NCBI RefSeq assembly: GCF_000263195.1
Contig: NC_018748.1
Span: 744,001-808,000 of the forward strand
DNA from: Emticicia oligotrophica DSM 17448
GTDB lineage: Bacteria > Bacteroidota > Bacteroidia > Cytophagales > Spirosomataceae
Direction: 5' to 3'
Length of the DNA stretch: 64,000 nt
Positions 1 to 8,561 of this stretch are shown piece after piece. The notes under the pieces were generated by a model, which saw nothing but the letters and a program-made list of their open reading frames with translations, ran no database searches and was not told where the DNA came from. The stretch's first letter is position 1; each line of letters starts with the position of its first letter. Position numbers and translations under genes: made by a program.

Positions 1-391
1 GGTCATCTCTTTGGTCATAAAGTGCGAACAAACGAAGTAATTCGGTTGCTTTTTCTTCAATTTGGTTCATTTCTAATTCATACAAACTTCCCAAAAACCG
101 CAAGTATTCCATTGGCGATAACGTATCGTAGAGCGAGGCATTTTCTGGAACATAACCAATCAAACGCTTTACTTCAAGTGAATTGCTCTTCACGTCATGG
201 CCCAACACCTCTACTTTTCCATCAAAATCGGGAATCATCCCAATTAAAATTTTAATAGTAGTTGATTTTCCTGCACCATTGGGCCCAATATAGCCTATAA
301 TTTCTCCTGAATTTACTTCTAAGTTAATGTCTTTTAATACGAGCCCACTTCCGTAGGATTTTTGTAAGTTTTCAATTCTAATAACATTCAT
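1..391 (-). CDS. ABC transporter ATP-binding protein (3' part outside window)
   Basis: N-terminal 130 residues of an ABC ATPase read on the minus strand; the rest runs off the left edge. The protein starts MNVIRIENLQKSYGSG. It has a Walker A motif GPNGAGKST near residue 40 and a Q-loop-like YVPENASLYDTLSP near residue 83. The wording of the Q-loop region (PENASLYDTLSPMEYL) is typical of the CcmA/NatA-like ATPases that power multi-drug or gliding-type (GldA-like) exporters. Walker B and the signature motif are outside the window, so the substrate cannot be assigned. The start is the ATG at 391-389, with no clear Shine-Dalgarno site. It is divergent from hpf. Confidence 0.93.
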   Translation of the reverse strand, partial: MNVIRIENLQKSYGSGLVLKDINLEVNSGEIIGYIGPNGAGKSTTIKILIGMIPDFDGKVEVLGHDVKSNSLEVKRLIGYVPENASLYDTLSPMEYLRFLGSLYELEMNQIEEKATELLRLFALYDQRDD

Positions 392-767
392 AATCAACAA
401 TAAAGGATTTAGTGGAAATAAAGTGAAAATGTAGAATTATGCAGGCATATTTCCAACAATAATCTAGATAATTGCTTGAATTTAGCCATGTAGCTAAACT
501 TCAACTGTTTTTTCCTTTCAATCTCTTGTGTTTTCTATATTCTCTACTCAAATATTCATCTCGCCTTTTATCCTCATCTAATTAAATTTCTAAAGAAAAT
601 CCTTGACTCATATCGTTTTTTTTGCTTCATTAGATTAATAAAAGTTCTTTGACAAAGTAAATGAGGAGATTTTGGCGATAACTAAGGTTATTGACCTTAA
701 TTATCTTTAGCAAAACACCTTTATCATTAACTGTTTATATATTATTCACTCTAAAAATTAGTGTGTT
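392..767. other. 376-bp intergenic region between divergent genes
   Basis: AT-rich divergent promoter region between the ABC ATPase and hpf. The only structure seen is a short palindrome TAAGGT-TATTG-ACCTTA at 683-699, about 70 bp before hpf, which could be an operator. A near match to the Bacteroidota -7 box (TATCTTTA) lies at about 702. No ORF or RNA gene is apparent. Confidence 0.4.
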
Positions 768-1127
768 ATGAAGATTCATGTGCATGCAGTCCATTTCGAC
801 GTTGACCCTAAATTAGTGGGGTTCATTCAATCAAAGTTAAACAAGTTAGAAACCTTCTACGACAAAATAATTAGTGGCGAAGTCTTTCTCAAATTAGATA
901 AAGGAGATAGTACTAAAATTCACAAAAAGCACATTGAAATCAAGCTGAGTGTACCAGGAAGTATAATTTTTGCAGAAGAAAAAGGTACAACATTTGAAGA
1001 AGCCACCGACATTGCTTTGGAGGCTTTAAAATCACAAATTAAAAAATTTAAAGAAAAGAAAAACGAAGTAGAACATAAAAAACGTGAGATTCCTGCCGAA
1101 GAAGAAGTTGTAGAAGATGACTTCTGA
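768..1127 (+). CDS. hpf: Ribosome hibernation promoting factor (HPF/RaiA family)
   Basis: 119-residue protein of the short HPF/YfiA type, which binds the 30S decoding centre and stops translation in stationary phase. The N-terminal MKIHVHAVHFDVDPKLVGFI strand-helix and the later FLKLDKGDSTKIHKKHIEIK strand match the family beta-alpha-beta-beta-beta-alpha fold. The tail after residue 95 is highly charged (many K, then an acidic EEEVVEDDF end). It lacks the C-terminal dimerisation domain of long HPF, so 100S formation would need another factor. Monocistronic: it has its own upstream region and is followed at once by a strong terminator. Confidence 0.93.
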   Translation: MKIHVHAVHFDVDPKLVGFIQSKLNKLETFYDKIISGEVFLKLDKGDSTKIHKKHIEIKLSVPGSIIFAEEKGTTFEEATDIALEALKSQIKKFKEKKNEVEHKKREIPAEEEVVEDDF

Positions 1128-1137
1128 AATATTTAAA

Positions 1138-1173
1138 AGAGGGGTAAATCTAATGATTTACCCCTCTTTTTTT
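1138..1173 (+). terminator. Rho-independent terminator after hpf
   Basis: Perfect 13-bp stem (1138-1150 with 1155-1167), 4-nt TAAT loop and a run of T. It begins 11 bp after the hpf stop. The minus-strand gene ending at 1210 may use the other side. Confidence 0.93.
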
Positions 1174-1209
1174 CACAGAATAAATTCTGTAATTATTTCT
1201 ACTGAATAT

Positions 1210-2058
1210 TTATTCCCTTAATTTATCCTTACGAGTTACTTTATACAATCTTCTTTGTTCGTTGGTCATAATCAAATCGGTATCGTTTACATAGGCAATA
1301 GCCTCCATCTGATTTCGCCCTATTTTAATGCATGATTTAGGCTTTGAAAAGTCAATTTTTCCAGCATTTACTTCAAAAATATAAATTTTCCCATAAGATA
1401 AAAGGGCAAATTCTTTTCCATTTGGACTAATATCTGCCGATGTGACGGGGCTTTTTAAAAAGATACTTTGTTCTGGTAATAGTACATAATTTCCAGCTTG
1501 GTCTGGGATACTGTATAATTGAGTTTGGTGTTTTTGTGTCCAATCTTTAGAAAACAAATACAATCTTCCTTCATACCAGAAAAATGCTTCGCAATCAAAA
1601 ATTCGTTGACGTGCAGGAAAATGGTCTTGGTCGGCGTAATGAAAGGTTATTTTCTCTGTCTTTCCGTTTTTAAACTTATAAATCGTCAAGTCTTTTCTAT
1701 TTTGGTTATTATTACCAAAATCACCGATATAAATATTCCCTTTATTATCCTTGGCTAAATCTTCCCAGTCAATATTTTGCGAATCATTTACAAAAAGTGT
1801 ATCGAATACCCGTCCTTGCTCTCCTACCATATAAAGTTCAGTATTCCCACCACTATCATTGATAGTCCAATAATAATTTTCCTGCCATGCCTTGGCAATT
1901 CCAGAATTTTCATTGATACAGGTAGGCATTCGACCAGATTGTGTGATTGTATATTCTTTTTTAGCTCGTTGAAAACCACTTTTATTTACCTCTGAGTGGC
2001 AGTTACAAGTGGCAATTTTAAGAGCAAACAATAGCATATAAAATTTGTAAAGGAACAT
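1210..2058 (-). CDS. Secreted beta-propeller-like protein of unknown function
   Basis: 282 residues with an N-terminal hydrophobic stretch (MFLYKFYMLLFALKIATC), so exported; Cys18 or Cys20 might be lipidated, but the lipobox is poor. The body has repeated strand motifs such as INDSGGNTELYMV, NIDWEDLAKDNKGNIYIGDF, SADISPNGKEFALLSYGKIY and QMEAIAYVNDTDLIMTNE. These resemble SdiA-regulated/esterase-like phytase propellers, in which a WEDL...IGDFGNN signature is common. I do not know the substrate. It stands alone, divergent from the AI-2E permease. The start could be the internal Met8 (2037). Confidence 0.8.
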   Translation of the reverse strand: MFLYKFYMLLFALKIATCNCHSEVNKSGFQRAKKEYTITQSGRMPTCINENSGIAKAWQENYYWTINDSGGNTELYMVGEQGRVFDTLFVNDSQNIDWEDLAKDNKGNIYIGDFGNNNQNRKDLTIYKFKNGKTEKITFHYADQDHFPARQRIFDCEAFFWYEGRLYLFSKDWTQKHQTQLYSIPDQAGNYVLLPEQSIFLKSPVTSADISPNGKEFALLSYGKIYIFEVNAGKIDFSKPKSCIKIGRNQMEAIAYVNDTDLIMTNEQRRLYKVTRKDKLRE

Positions 2059-2094
2059 AACAGCGAAACTAAAATGATTAAATCAGGTTGAAAA

Positions 2095-2127
2095 TTTGGG
2101 AATTGCCCAACAAGTTAACTATTTTTG
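2095..2127 (+). promoter_or_regulatory. Bacteroidota-type promoter for the AI-2E-family permease
   Basis: TTTG at 2095-2098 and TATTTTTG at 2120-2127 match the -33/-7 consensus (TTTG, TAnnTTTG) with a 21-bp spacer, about 44 bp before the ATG at 2171. Confidence 0.55.
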
Positions 2128-2170
2128 AAAACACCTAATTGATATTCCTAAGTAAAATTTATTTGATATA

Positions 2171-3247
2171 ATGAAAACTACTCAACAGCCATTTCATGTA
2201 CGGCTTGCTTACGTGCTTATTTCGCTCGTAATTATCATTTATGGCTTGTATATACTTAAGGATTTACTTATTCCTCTTACCTTTTCGTGTATTTTTGCTT
2301 TATTGCTACTTCCACCTTGTCAAATGCTCGAACGTCTAAGTTTCCCAAGGTGGTTAGCCATTACCATTGTCATCACGCTTACCCTCGGAGCTTTCATTTT
2401 ACTTTTTTATTTAGTTTATATTCAGATTATGGATTTTGAGGAAATTCTGCCTCAACTCACCGAAAAAACCGAAAAATTATTCAATGATGTTCAGATTTTC
2501 ATTCGTAGAAATTTTCATATCAGTAAAACCCAACAAAAGGTTGAAGGAAAGAAATATCTGACTGAATTTCTGAAGAATAATAGTAATATTGTAGGAAATA
2601 CACTTTCAACAACCACTGGGCTTCTAGGAAACCTTACCTTGATTCCACTGTATATATTTTTACTTCTTCTATACAGAGATTTCATCAAAGTTTTCTTCTA
2701 CAAAGCCTTTCGTTCAGTAAGTAGTCATCGAGTAAATGTTGTTTTAAGTAAGATAAAAAGTGTAGTGATTGATTATATGGTTGGGCTAATCATGGTCATC
2801 GGAATCATTGGCATACTCAACACTATTGGCCTATATGTTTTAGGAATTGACCATGCTATTTTCTTTGGATTTTTAGCTTCTTTCTTGGTACTTTTACCTT
2901 ATATTGGCATTGCCATCGGCTCACTTTTACCCATTTTATTCGCTCTCATTACGAAAGATAGTCCATTTTATGCCCTTGGTGTAGCTTCTTTATTTGGGGC
3001 CGTACAATTCTTAGAAGGAAACTTCATTACACCTTATGTGGTTGGTTCAAAGGTAAGTATCAACTCAATGGCCGCCATTATTGCCCTTATTGTTTTTGGA
3101 AACCTTTGGGGCATGAGTGGCTTGGTATTAGCTCTTCCGTTAACAGCCATTATCAAAGTGATATTAGACTCGGTTGAGGCACTCCGCCCATTTGGTTTCC
3201 TTTTAGGCGAAGCTGATAATAATGATGTAAAACGTAAGAGAAGATAA
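2171..3247 (+). CDS. AI-2E family transporter (YdiK/TqsA-like permease)
   Basis: 358-residue integral membrane protein of the AI-2 exporter superfamily (PF01594). Helices are visible at roughly residues 10-50 and 57-88, then a cytoplasmic stretch rich in charged residues (about 95-145), then further helices from 150 to the end. Family-typical motifs are a GFLASFLVLLPYIGIAIGS segment near residue 235-255 and EGNFITPYVVGSKVSINSMA near 285-305. Members export autoinducer-2, act as Na+/H+ antiporters, or are uncharacterised; nothing here selects among these. It converges on the RluA gene with a 3-bp gap. Confidence 0.92.
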   Translation: MKTTQQPFHVRLAYVLISLVIIIYGLYILKDLLIPLTFSCIFALLLLPPCQMLERLSFPRWLAITIVITLTLGAFILLFYLVYIQIMDFEEILPQLTEKTEKLFNDVQIFIRRNFHISKTQQKVEGKKYLTEFLKNNSNIVGNTLSTTTGLLGNLTLIPLYIFLLLLYRDFIKVFFYKAFRSVSSHRVNVVLSKIKSVVIDYMVGLIMVIGIIGILNTIGLYVLGIDHAIFFGFLASFLVLLPYIGIAIGSLLPILFALITKDSPFYALGVASLFGAVQFLEGNFITPYVVGSKVSINSMAAIIALIVFGNLWGMSGLVLALPLTAIIKVILDSVEALRPFGFLLGEADNNDVKRKRR

Positions 3248-3250
3248 ATA

Positions 3251-3943
3251 TTAATTCATTCCGATTGCAGCTAGGATACGACTAAATTCATCGCTCAAGG
3301 GAGCTTGTATTTCAATGGTTTCACCCGTAAATGGGTGTGTAAACTTTAATTCGCTAGCATGTAAAAGCATCGTATTTAAGCCAAAACGCTGTTCAAACAT
3401 CTTATTATGCTTACATTCTCCGTAGGTTTTATCTCCTATCAGATAATGTCTTAATTGGGCAAAATGTCGTCTTATTTGGTGCATTCGGCCAGTTTCTGGA
3501 GTAATTTCGGCCAAAGAATAGCGAGAAGTTGGATAACGACTTACCTCAATTTCGAGTTCTACTTGTTTTAAGCATCTAAAATGTGTGATTGCCTCTTGCA
3601 GAGTACCATTTTCCTTAGCCAGAGGTCGGTCTGTCATGCCCAATTCGGGCAAATAACCTCTTACCAAAGCCAAATATTTCTTGTGCGTTTGTTGATTCTC
3701 AAATTGTGTTTTCATCGCCCTATCAGCCTCGGGGCTAAGAGCAAAAAGTAACACGCCCGAAGTTTTTCGGTCAATTCGATGACACGGACTTACCCAACAA
3801 TTCAGTTGGTCACGGAGTAGCTGTAATGCAAAGACACTTTCTTCAGCAGCAATTGACGAACGATGCACCAATAAATTATGTGGTTTGTTAATGGCTACAT
3901 AATATTCATCTTGGTAAAGAATAGGTAGTACGGTATCTTGCAT
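3251..3943 (-). CDS. RluA/TruC-family pseudouridine synthase
   Basis: 230 residues, close to the length of TruC-type enzymes and without an N-terminal S4 domain. The catalytic motif HRIDRKTSG places the nucleophile at Asp58; the family later motifs are PETGRMHQIRRHFA (about 157-170), LIGDKTYGE (about 173-181) and LHASELKFTHPFTGE near the C-terminus. It would isomerise uridine in tRNA (position 65 for TruC) or rRNA; the exact target cannot be read from sequence. It is divergent from the purine permease at 4097. Confidence 0.92.
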   Translation of the reverse strand: MQDTVLPILYQDEYYVAINKPHNLLVHRSSIAAEESVFALQLLRDQLNCWVSPCHRIDRKTSGVLLFALSPEADRAMKTQFENQQTHKKYLALVRGYLPELGMTDRPLAKENGTLQEAITHFRCLKQVELEIEVSRYPTSRYSLAEITPETGRMHQIRRHFAQLRHYLIGDKTYGECKHNKMFEQRFGLNTMLLHASELKFTHPFTGETIEIQAPLSDEFSRILAAIGMN

Positions 3944-4096
3944 GTATAGTCATTGAAATTTCTACAAAGGTATGGAAGAAAAAGTTTAACTCAATAATTA
4001 TCGTCGGCATGGCATACGTACAAAATACATAAGTATTGATTTTTCGTAATTTGTATTTATCCTTTTATCTTGCAGGAAAATATGACAAATTAGTCT

Positions 4097-5404
4097 ATGC
4101 TTCAAAAAACTACTCTAAAAACTGAAATATTGGCTGGAGTTTCTACTTTTTTAGCCACGATGTATATCATTGTAGTAAATCCAGCTATTCTGAGCCAATC
4201 TGGTATGCCTTTCAATGGTGTCCTTACTGCCACAGTATTACTATCTTTTTTTAGTAGCCTGATGATGGGACTCTACGCTCGAAACCCCATTGTTGTTGCT
4301 CCCGGAATGGGCATGAATGCCTTTTTTACCTTTACGGCTGTCAAAGGCATGGGAATCAGCTATCAAGTGGCTTTGGGAGCCGTATTTTGGGCGGGAATAA
4401 TTTTTCTTCTACTTTCAATTTTCAATGTTCGTACGCAAATCGTGAAAGCTATTCCGAAGCAATTACGTTATGCTATTTCGGCAGGAATTGGTCTATTTAT
4501 CACACTAATTGGCTTTGCCAATGCTAAGTTTATTGTACCAAATCCTGCAACAATCATCGGTATTGCAAGCTTGCATGACCCTATCATCATTACGTTTCTG
4601 ATAGGATTAGCCATTACGATGATTGTGCTTTCCAAACACATTCAAGGTGGAATTATTATCGGAATTTTACTCACAACAATTTTGGCAATTCCAATCGGCA
4701 GATGGTGGGGCGATGCCTCTGCTATCAATTTCGGTCAAAAAACTTTGGTAACATGGCAAGGGATTTTTGCAGCACCAGATTTTAGTCTATTATTTCAACT
4801 TGATATAATTAACTCACTTAAAATAAGCCTTTTACCAGTTATTTTTGCCTTTGTTTTTACTGATTTATTCGATAGTCTTTCCACATTTGTTGGCGTGGCC
4901 GAAGCTGCCGACCTATACGATGATAAGGGTGAACCACAGAATATTAAGCAATCACTACTGACCGATGCTGTGGCAACTACCTTGGGTGGACTTTTAGGGA
5001 GCAGTCCTGGCACTGCTTTTATTGAATCGGCAGTTGGTATTAGCCAAGGCGGACGAACAGGAGCCACAGCCATCACTGCGGGTTTGTTATTTCTGCCATT
5101 TATGTTTTTATCGCCACTTTTGAGCATTATCCCCGCTATTGCCACTGCTCCAGCATTGATTGTAGTAGGGGTTTTGATGATGAAGCCTGTAATCAAAATT
5201 CATTGGGATAAACTTGATGATGCCATTCCTGCCTTCATTGCCATGGTATTGATTCCGTTTACTTATTCAATCACGCAAGGTATCATTTGGGGGTTTCTTT
5301 CTTGGACTATCATTAAAATTCTCAACAAAAAGTCAAAAGAAGTTTCATGGATGTTAATAATTATTGACATTTTTGCTATTTGGGCACTTTATTTAGGGCA
5401 TTGA
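4097..5404 (+). CDS. NCS2/AzgA family nucleobase permease
   Basis: 435-residue purine permease of the AzgA-like branch (adenine, guanine, hypoxanthine). The diagnostic early motif is NPIVVAPGMGMNAFFTFT (residues about 63-80); the paired motif LFDSLSTFVGVAEAADLYDD (about 256-275) and GGLLGSSPGTAFIESAVGI (about 300-318) carry the substrate-site residues of this family. About 13-14 hydrophobic segments are present. The next gene, 70 bp downstream, encodes an exported MTA/SAH nucleosidase that releases adenine, which suggests a link between adenine release outside the membrane and uptake (inference). Confidence 0.95.
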   Translation: MLQKTTLKTEILAGVSTFLATMYIIVVNPAILSQSGMPFNGVLTATVLLSFFSSLMMGLYARNPIVVAPGMGMNAFFTFTAVKGMGISYQVALGAVFWAGIIFLLLSIFNVRTQIVKAIPKQLRYAISAGIGLFITLIGFANAKFIVPNPATIIGIASLHDPIIITFLIGLAITMIVLSKHIQGGIIIGILLTTILAIPIGRWWGDASAINFGQKTLVTWQGIFAAPDFSLLFQLDIINSLKISLLPVIFAFVFTDLFDSLSTFVGVAEAADLYDDKGEPQNIKQSLLTDAVATTLGGLLGSSPGTAFIESAVGISQGGRTGATAITAGLLFLPFMFLSPLLSIIPAIATAPALIVVGVLMMKPVIKIHWDKLDDAIPAFIAMVLIPFTYSITQGIIWGFLSWTIIKILNKKSKEVSWMLIIIDIFAIWALYLGH

Positions 5405-5474
5405 TTTGCTATTTATCTCTAAGATTTTTACAGAAAACCACTAAAAATACGAAACTGAGTTATAATCATTCACT

Positions 5475-6269
5475 ATGAGAAATCAACTACTATTTTTTAT
5501 AATAATCTTACTATCAAGCTCTTCGTTCGGACAGAAAATTGCTATTTTAGGAGCAATGACCGAAGAAGTACAATTACTTGAATCGCAATTGAAACAAGCC
5601 AAAACCAAACAGATTTTAGGGTTTGAATATAAAACGGGGAAGCTCAGCGGTAAAAAAGTAGTAATAGCTCAGACAGGTATCGGAAAAGTAAATGCAAGTA
5701 TCACTACAACGCTCATTATCAAGGTTTTTCGCCCAAAATCAATTATATTTACTGGTGTAGCTGGGGCAGTTAGTTCGGAATTAAATCAAGGAGATATTCT
5801 GATTGGAAAAAAACTTTCATACCATGACTACGGTCGTTTAACCAATGATAGTTTGAAATTCTATCCTACTCGTAATCCTCATACTGGAAATTTCAACCCA
5901 CAATTCTTTTTATCTGATTCTCTCATGATATTAATGTCCGAAAAAGCCGCAAAAGAAGTAGTTTTGCAAAAAATAACTCCTAATTCGCCAACACCGAGAA
6001 TTCTTGCAGGAACCATCGTTACGGGCGATACATTTGTGGCTTCCAGTATTGCAGTGGCTGGCTTTAAAAGAAATTATCAAGCAGATGCTACCGAAATGGA
6101 AGGTGCGGCAGTAGCACAAATCTGCTTTCAACAAAAACTTCCTTTCTTAATCATTAGAAGTATCAGCGATAAAGCAAATGAAGCTGCTCCCGCCGATTTC
6201 CAAACATTTAAGAAAACCGCCGCCGATAATTCAGCTATTTTAGTAAAAACCATTCTTAAGTATTTATAA
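5475..6269 (+). CDS. mtnN: 5'-methylthioadenosine/S-adenosylhomocysteine nucleosidase with signal peptide
   Basis: 264 residues. A signal peptide (MRNQLLFFIIILLSSSSFGQ) precedes a complete nucleosidase domain beginning KIAILGAMTEEVQLLE. Family catalytic features are present: the acidic GAMTEE loop, TGDTFVASS, TEMEGAAVAQ (ribose-binding Glu) and SISDKANEAA (the general-acid Asp). It cleaves MTA or SAH to adenine plus the thioribose product. The usual enzyme is cytosolic and about 230 residues long; the extra leader predicts a periplasmic form. It is followed by the patB-like gene after 11 bp and probably shares its transcript. Confidence 0.93.
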   Translation: MRNQLLFFIIILLSSSSFGQKIAILGAMTEEVQLLESQLKQAKTKQILGFEYKTGKLSGKKVVIAQTGIGKVNASITTTLIIKVFRPKSIIFTGVAGAVSSELNQGDILIGKKLSYHDYGRLTNDSLKFYPTRNPHTGNFNPQFFLSDSLMILMSEKAAKEVVLQKITPNSPTPRILAGTIVTGDTFVASSIAVAGFKRNYQADATEMEGAAVAQICFQQKLPFLIIRSISDKANEAAPADFQTFKKTAADNSAILVKTILKYL

Positions 6270-6280
6270 ATAACCTTTTC

Positions 6281-7420
6281 ATGAATTATAATTTTGACGA
6301 ACTCATTGACCGTACAAACACAGATAGTTTTAAGTGGGATAAATATAAAAACCGTGATATTATACCGCTTTGGGTAGCTGATATGGATTTTAAGGCCGCT
6401 CCTCCAATTTTAGAAGCTTTAGAAAAAGTAACTAAACAAGGTGTAATTGGCTATTGGCAAACGCCCGAAGAATTAGTAGATGTAGTAGTAAAACGTTTAA
6501 AAGAACGCCATAACTGGGAAATACAGAAAGAATGGATTGTTTGGTTGCCAGGGCTTGTGCCGGGCCTGACATTATCGTGCATGGTTGTAGGTGATGAAGG
6601 AGACGAAATCATGACAACAGTTCCCGTATATGGTCCTTTCATGAAAGCTCCTGAAGCTGCTAAAAAGAAACTGGTCAAAGTACAGATGAAACTAGAGGGA
6701 AATCGTTGGACACTTGATTTCGATGCTATTAGGGCAGCAATTACCCCACGCACAAAAATGTTTATGTTGTGCAACCCTTATAATCCTGCGGGAACCGTTT
6801 TTACCAAAGAAGAACTGCAAACTTTAGCAGATATTTGTGCCGAACATAATATCGTAATTTGTTCAGATGAAATACATTGTGATTTAATTCTTGATGAAAC
6901 AAAAAAACATATCTCAATAGCCACATTGAGTCAAGAAATTGCAAATCGAACAATTACACTTCTTTCTCCAAGCAAAACTTTCAATATTGCGGGTTTGGGC
7001 TGTTCGTTTGCCGTCATTCCTGATGATGCAACCAGAGCAAAATATGCCAACCTTCGCTACATAGTTGAACCCATGATTTCGGCCTATGCTTATCAAGCAG
7101 CTTTGACAGCCTACCGTGATTGTGATGATTGGCTTCAAGAATTACTTACTTATCTACGCAAAAACCACGATTTTGTTTTGAAAGAAGTAAATGCTATTAA
7201 AGGTTTAAGTATGCAACCACTAGAAGCTACGTATTTAGCTTGGATTGATACACGAGAACTTGGCATTGATAATATTGCAGAAGTACTCGAAAACGCTGGT
7301 GTTGGTATCTCAGAAGGTGGCTTTTATTTTGATGGAAAAGGATTTATTCGTCTGAATTTTGGCACTCAAATGCAAAGATTAGAGGCTGCTTTTGAGCGAA
7401 TAAGAAAAGTATTTAATTAA
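6281..7420 (+). CDS. patB: PatB/MalY-type pyridoxal-phosphate C-S lyase (cystathionine beta-lyase-like)
   Basis: 379-residue fold-type I PLP enzyme. The N-terminal signature (DRTNTDSFKWDKY ... IPLWVADMDF) and NPYNPAGTVFTKEEL (about 165-179), followed by CSDEIHCDLIL, are typical of the MalY/PatB family. The PLP lysine is Lys232 in SPSKTFNIAGL. Members cleave cystathionine or cysteine conjugates to thiol, pyruvate and ammonia. Directly behind an MTA/SAH nucleosidase, a role in methionine or sulfur salvage is plausible, although this enzyme has no signal peptide and its partner does. Confidence 0.92.
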   Translation: MNYNFDELIDRTNTDSFKWDKYKNRDIIPLWVADMDFKAAPPILEALEKVTKQGVIGYWQTPEELVDVVVKRLKERHNWEIQKEWIVWLPGLVPGLTLSCMVVGDEGDEIMTTVPVYGPFMKAPEAAKKKLVKVQMKLEGNRWTLDFDAIRAAITPRTKMFMLCNPYNPAGTVFTKEELQTLADICAEHNIVICSDEIHCDLILDETKKHISIATLSQEIANRTITLLSPSKTFNIAGLGCSFAVIPDDATRAKYANLRYIVEPMISAYAYQAALTAYRDCDDWLQELLTYLRKNHDFVLKEVNAIKGLSMQPLEATYLAWIDTRELGIDNIAEVLENAGVGISEGGFYFDGKGFIRLNFGTQMQRLEAAFERIRKVFN

Positions 7421-7579
7421 AGAAACATCCTGTAAATACTATTGCAAGAATTTGGTTTTAACAATATTCTAAACTAATTTCGTTCTATACTTACGAGAAA
7501 TATTTCATAAAAAAACTTTTCACGTATATATACATAAACGCCTGATAAATCATCATTACTTGGTAGATTAATATCCTAC

Positions 7580-8011
7580 ATGAATAAACTGAGGACAACA
7601 AGTAAACCGTTGAACAACATCCCTCCCAATCTCTCGCTCTATGATAAATATGGAGCGGTGGCTTATGGTGTGATTCTACAAATAATTCCACAAGAGCAAT
7701 TGGCTCAAGAAATATTAGTAGAATTATTCCAGTTTCCACTTCAAAATTGTAGTGCAGAGATAAGCGATGTGATTTGTATCATTCGCAATGCACGTGCAAA
7801 AGCACTCGAATTTAGCAATAGATTCAAATCATTATTACCGCCTAATGAAGATTCTAACACGAGTGAAAAGGAGGTCCTACCTGATTTAATTTTCAATTTA
7901 GCATTCAAACAAGGTATACCACTTGAATCAATCGCAGAGCGATTAGGTATATCTAAAGAAGCTACAATGAAAGCAATTAGTGAGCATGTTAAATCTTTTC
8001 GTAAATCTTAA
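7580..8011 (+). CDS. Sigma-70-like HTH protein, reduced
   Basis: 143 residues. The C-terminal third (DLIFNLAFKQGIPLESIAERLGISKEATMKAISEHVK) reads as a sigma region 4-like helix-turn-helix. The N-terminal part keeps the general layout of the sigma-70 protein found beside RskA-like anti-sigma factors (LYDKYGAVAYGVILQII ... AQEILVEL ... IIRNARAKAL), but the conserved core-binding and -10 recognition residues of region 2 are not obvious. It is followed after 12 bp by an anti-sigma-like gene. Best read as a diverged ECF-like sigma factor or a co-regulator. Confidence 0.75.
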   Translation: MNKLRTTSKPLNNIPPNLSLYDKYGAVAYGVILQIIPQEQLAQEILVELFQFPLQNCSAEISDVICIIRNARAKALEFSNRFKSLLPPNEDSNTSEKEVLPDLIFNLAFKQGIPLESIAERLGISKEATMKAISEHVKSFRKS

Positions 8012-8023
8012 AATTAGAGCAAA

Positions 8024-8494
8024 GTGAATCCTCAAGAATATATTGCAAGCGGTATTTTAGAGAGCTATATCTTAGGCTTTGCTTCTGAAGCGGAGCAAAA
8101 AGAGGTAGAACATTATACCCATATTTTTCCTGAAATCTCTTTGGCACTTAATGATTTAGGTGAATTAATTAATGTCCAATTTTCAGGTAAAACTCCTCCC
8201 CCAAATGTACGCGAACGAATCGAAACTTTCGAAGAAAACAATATTCAACGATGGAAATATCATGCTCAAGCCCAACATGAAAATACACCATCGAATGATG
8301 ATAAAATATACATTGACGCAGTAGTAAATGATACCCAAATAAAAGTACATAAGTATTGGCGACCTGCTTTTATCACAGTTTTTATATTAGGTAAAATCTT
8401 TTTAATCGCTGCTTTGTATTTCTATTTCAAGTCTGATTCGCTCAGTAAAGAAAATCTTAAACTACAAGAAGAAATAAAACTCTTAAAAAAATAA
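8024..8494 (+). CDS. Short anti-sigma-factor-like membrane protein
   Basis: 156 residues from a GTG start 12 bp after the sigma-like gene. The cytoplasmic half (YIASGILESYILGFASEAEQ ... VEHYTHIFPEISLALNDL) matches the N-terminal zinc-less anti-sigma domain common in Bacteroidota RskA-like proteins. One transmembrane helix (about residues 113-137) is followed only by a short coiled-coil-like tail rich in Lys, Leu and Glu, so the usual 100-150-residue periplasmic domain is missing. It would hold the partner at the membrane without a large sensing domain. Confidence 0.75.
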   Translation: MNPQEYIASGILESYILGFASEAEQKEVEHYTHIFPEISLALNDLGELINVQFSGKTPPPNVRERIETFEENNIQRWKYHAQAQHENTPSNDDKIYIDAVVNDTQIKVHKYWRPAFITVFILGKIFLIAALYFYFKSDSLSKENLKLQEEIKLLKK

Positions 8495-8502
8495 AAACAT
8501 TG

Positions 8503-8535
8503 GTGAGCAACTCAATCAAAAGTTTAGTTGCTCAC
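8503..8535. terminator. Hairpin after the anti-sigma-like gene
   Basis: Perfect 10-bp stem (8503-8512 with 8526-8535), 13-nt loop, no real T-run on the plus strand. It could weakly terminate the sigma/anti-sigma transcript or protect its 3' end. Confidence 0.4.
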
Positions 8536-8561
8536 ATAAAATGATGCGTTGATTCATTCTA

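Noticed and set aside
4795-5196. 133-codon open frame on the minus strand
   Set aside because: It is antisense to the purine permease, which has clear family motifs.
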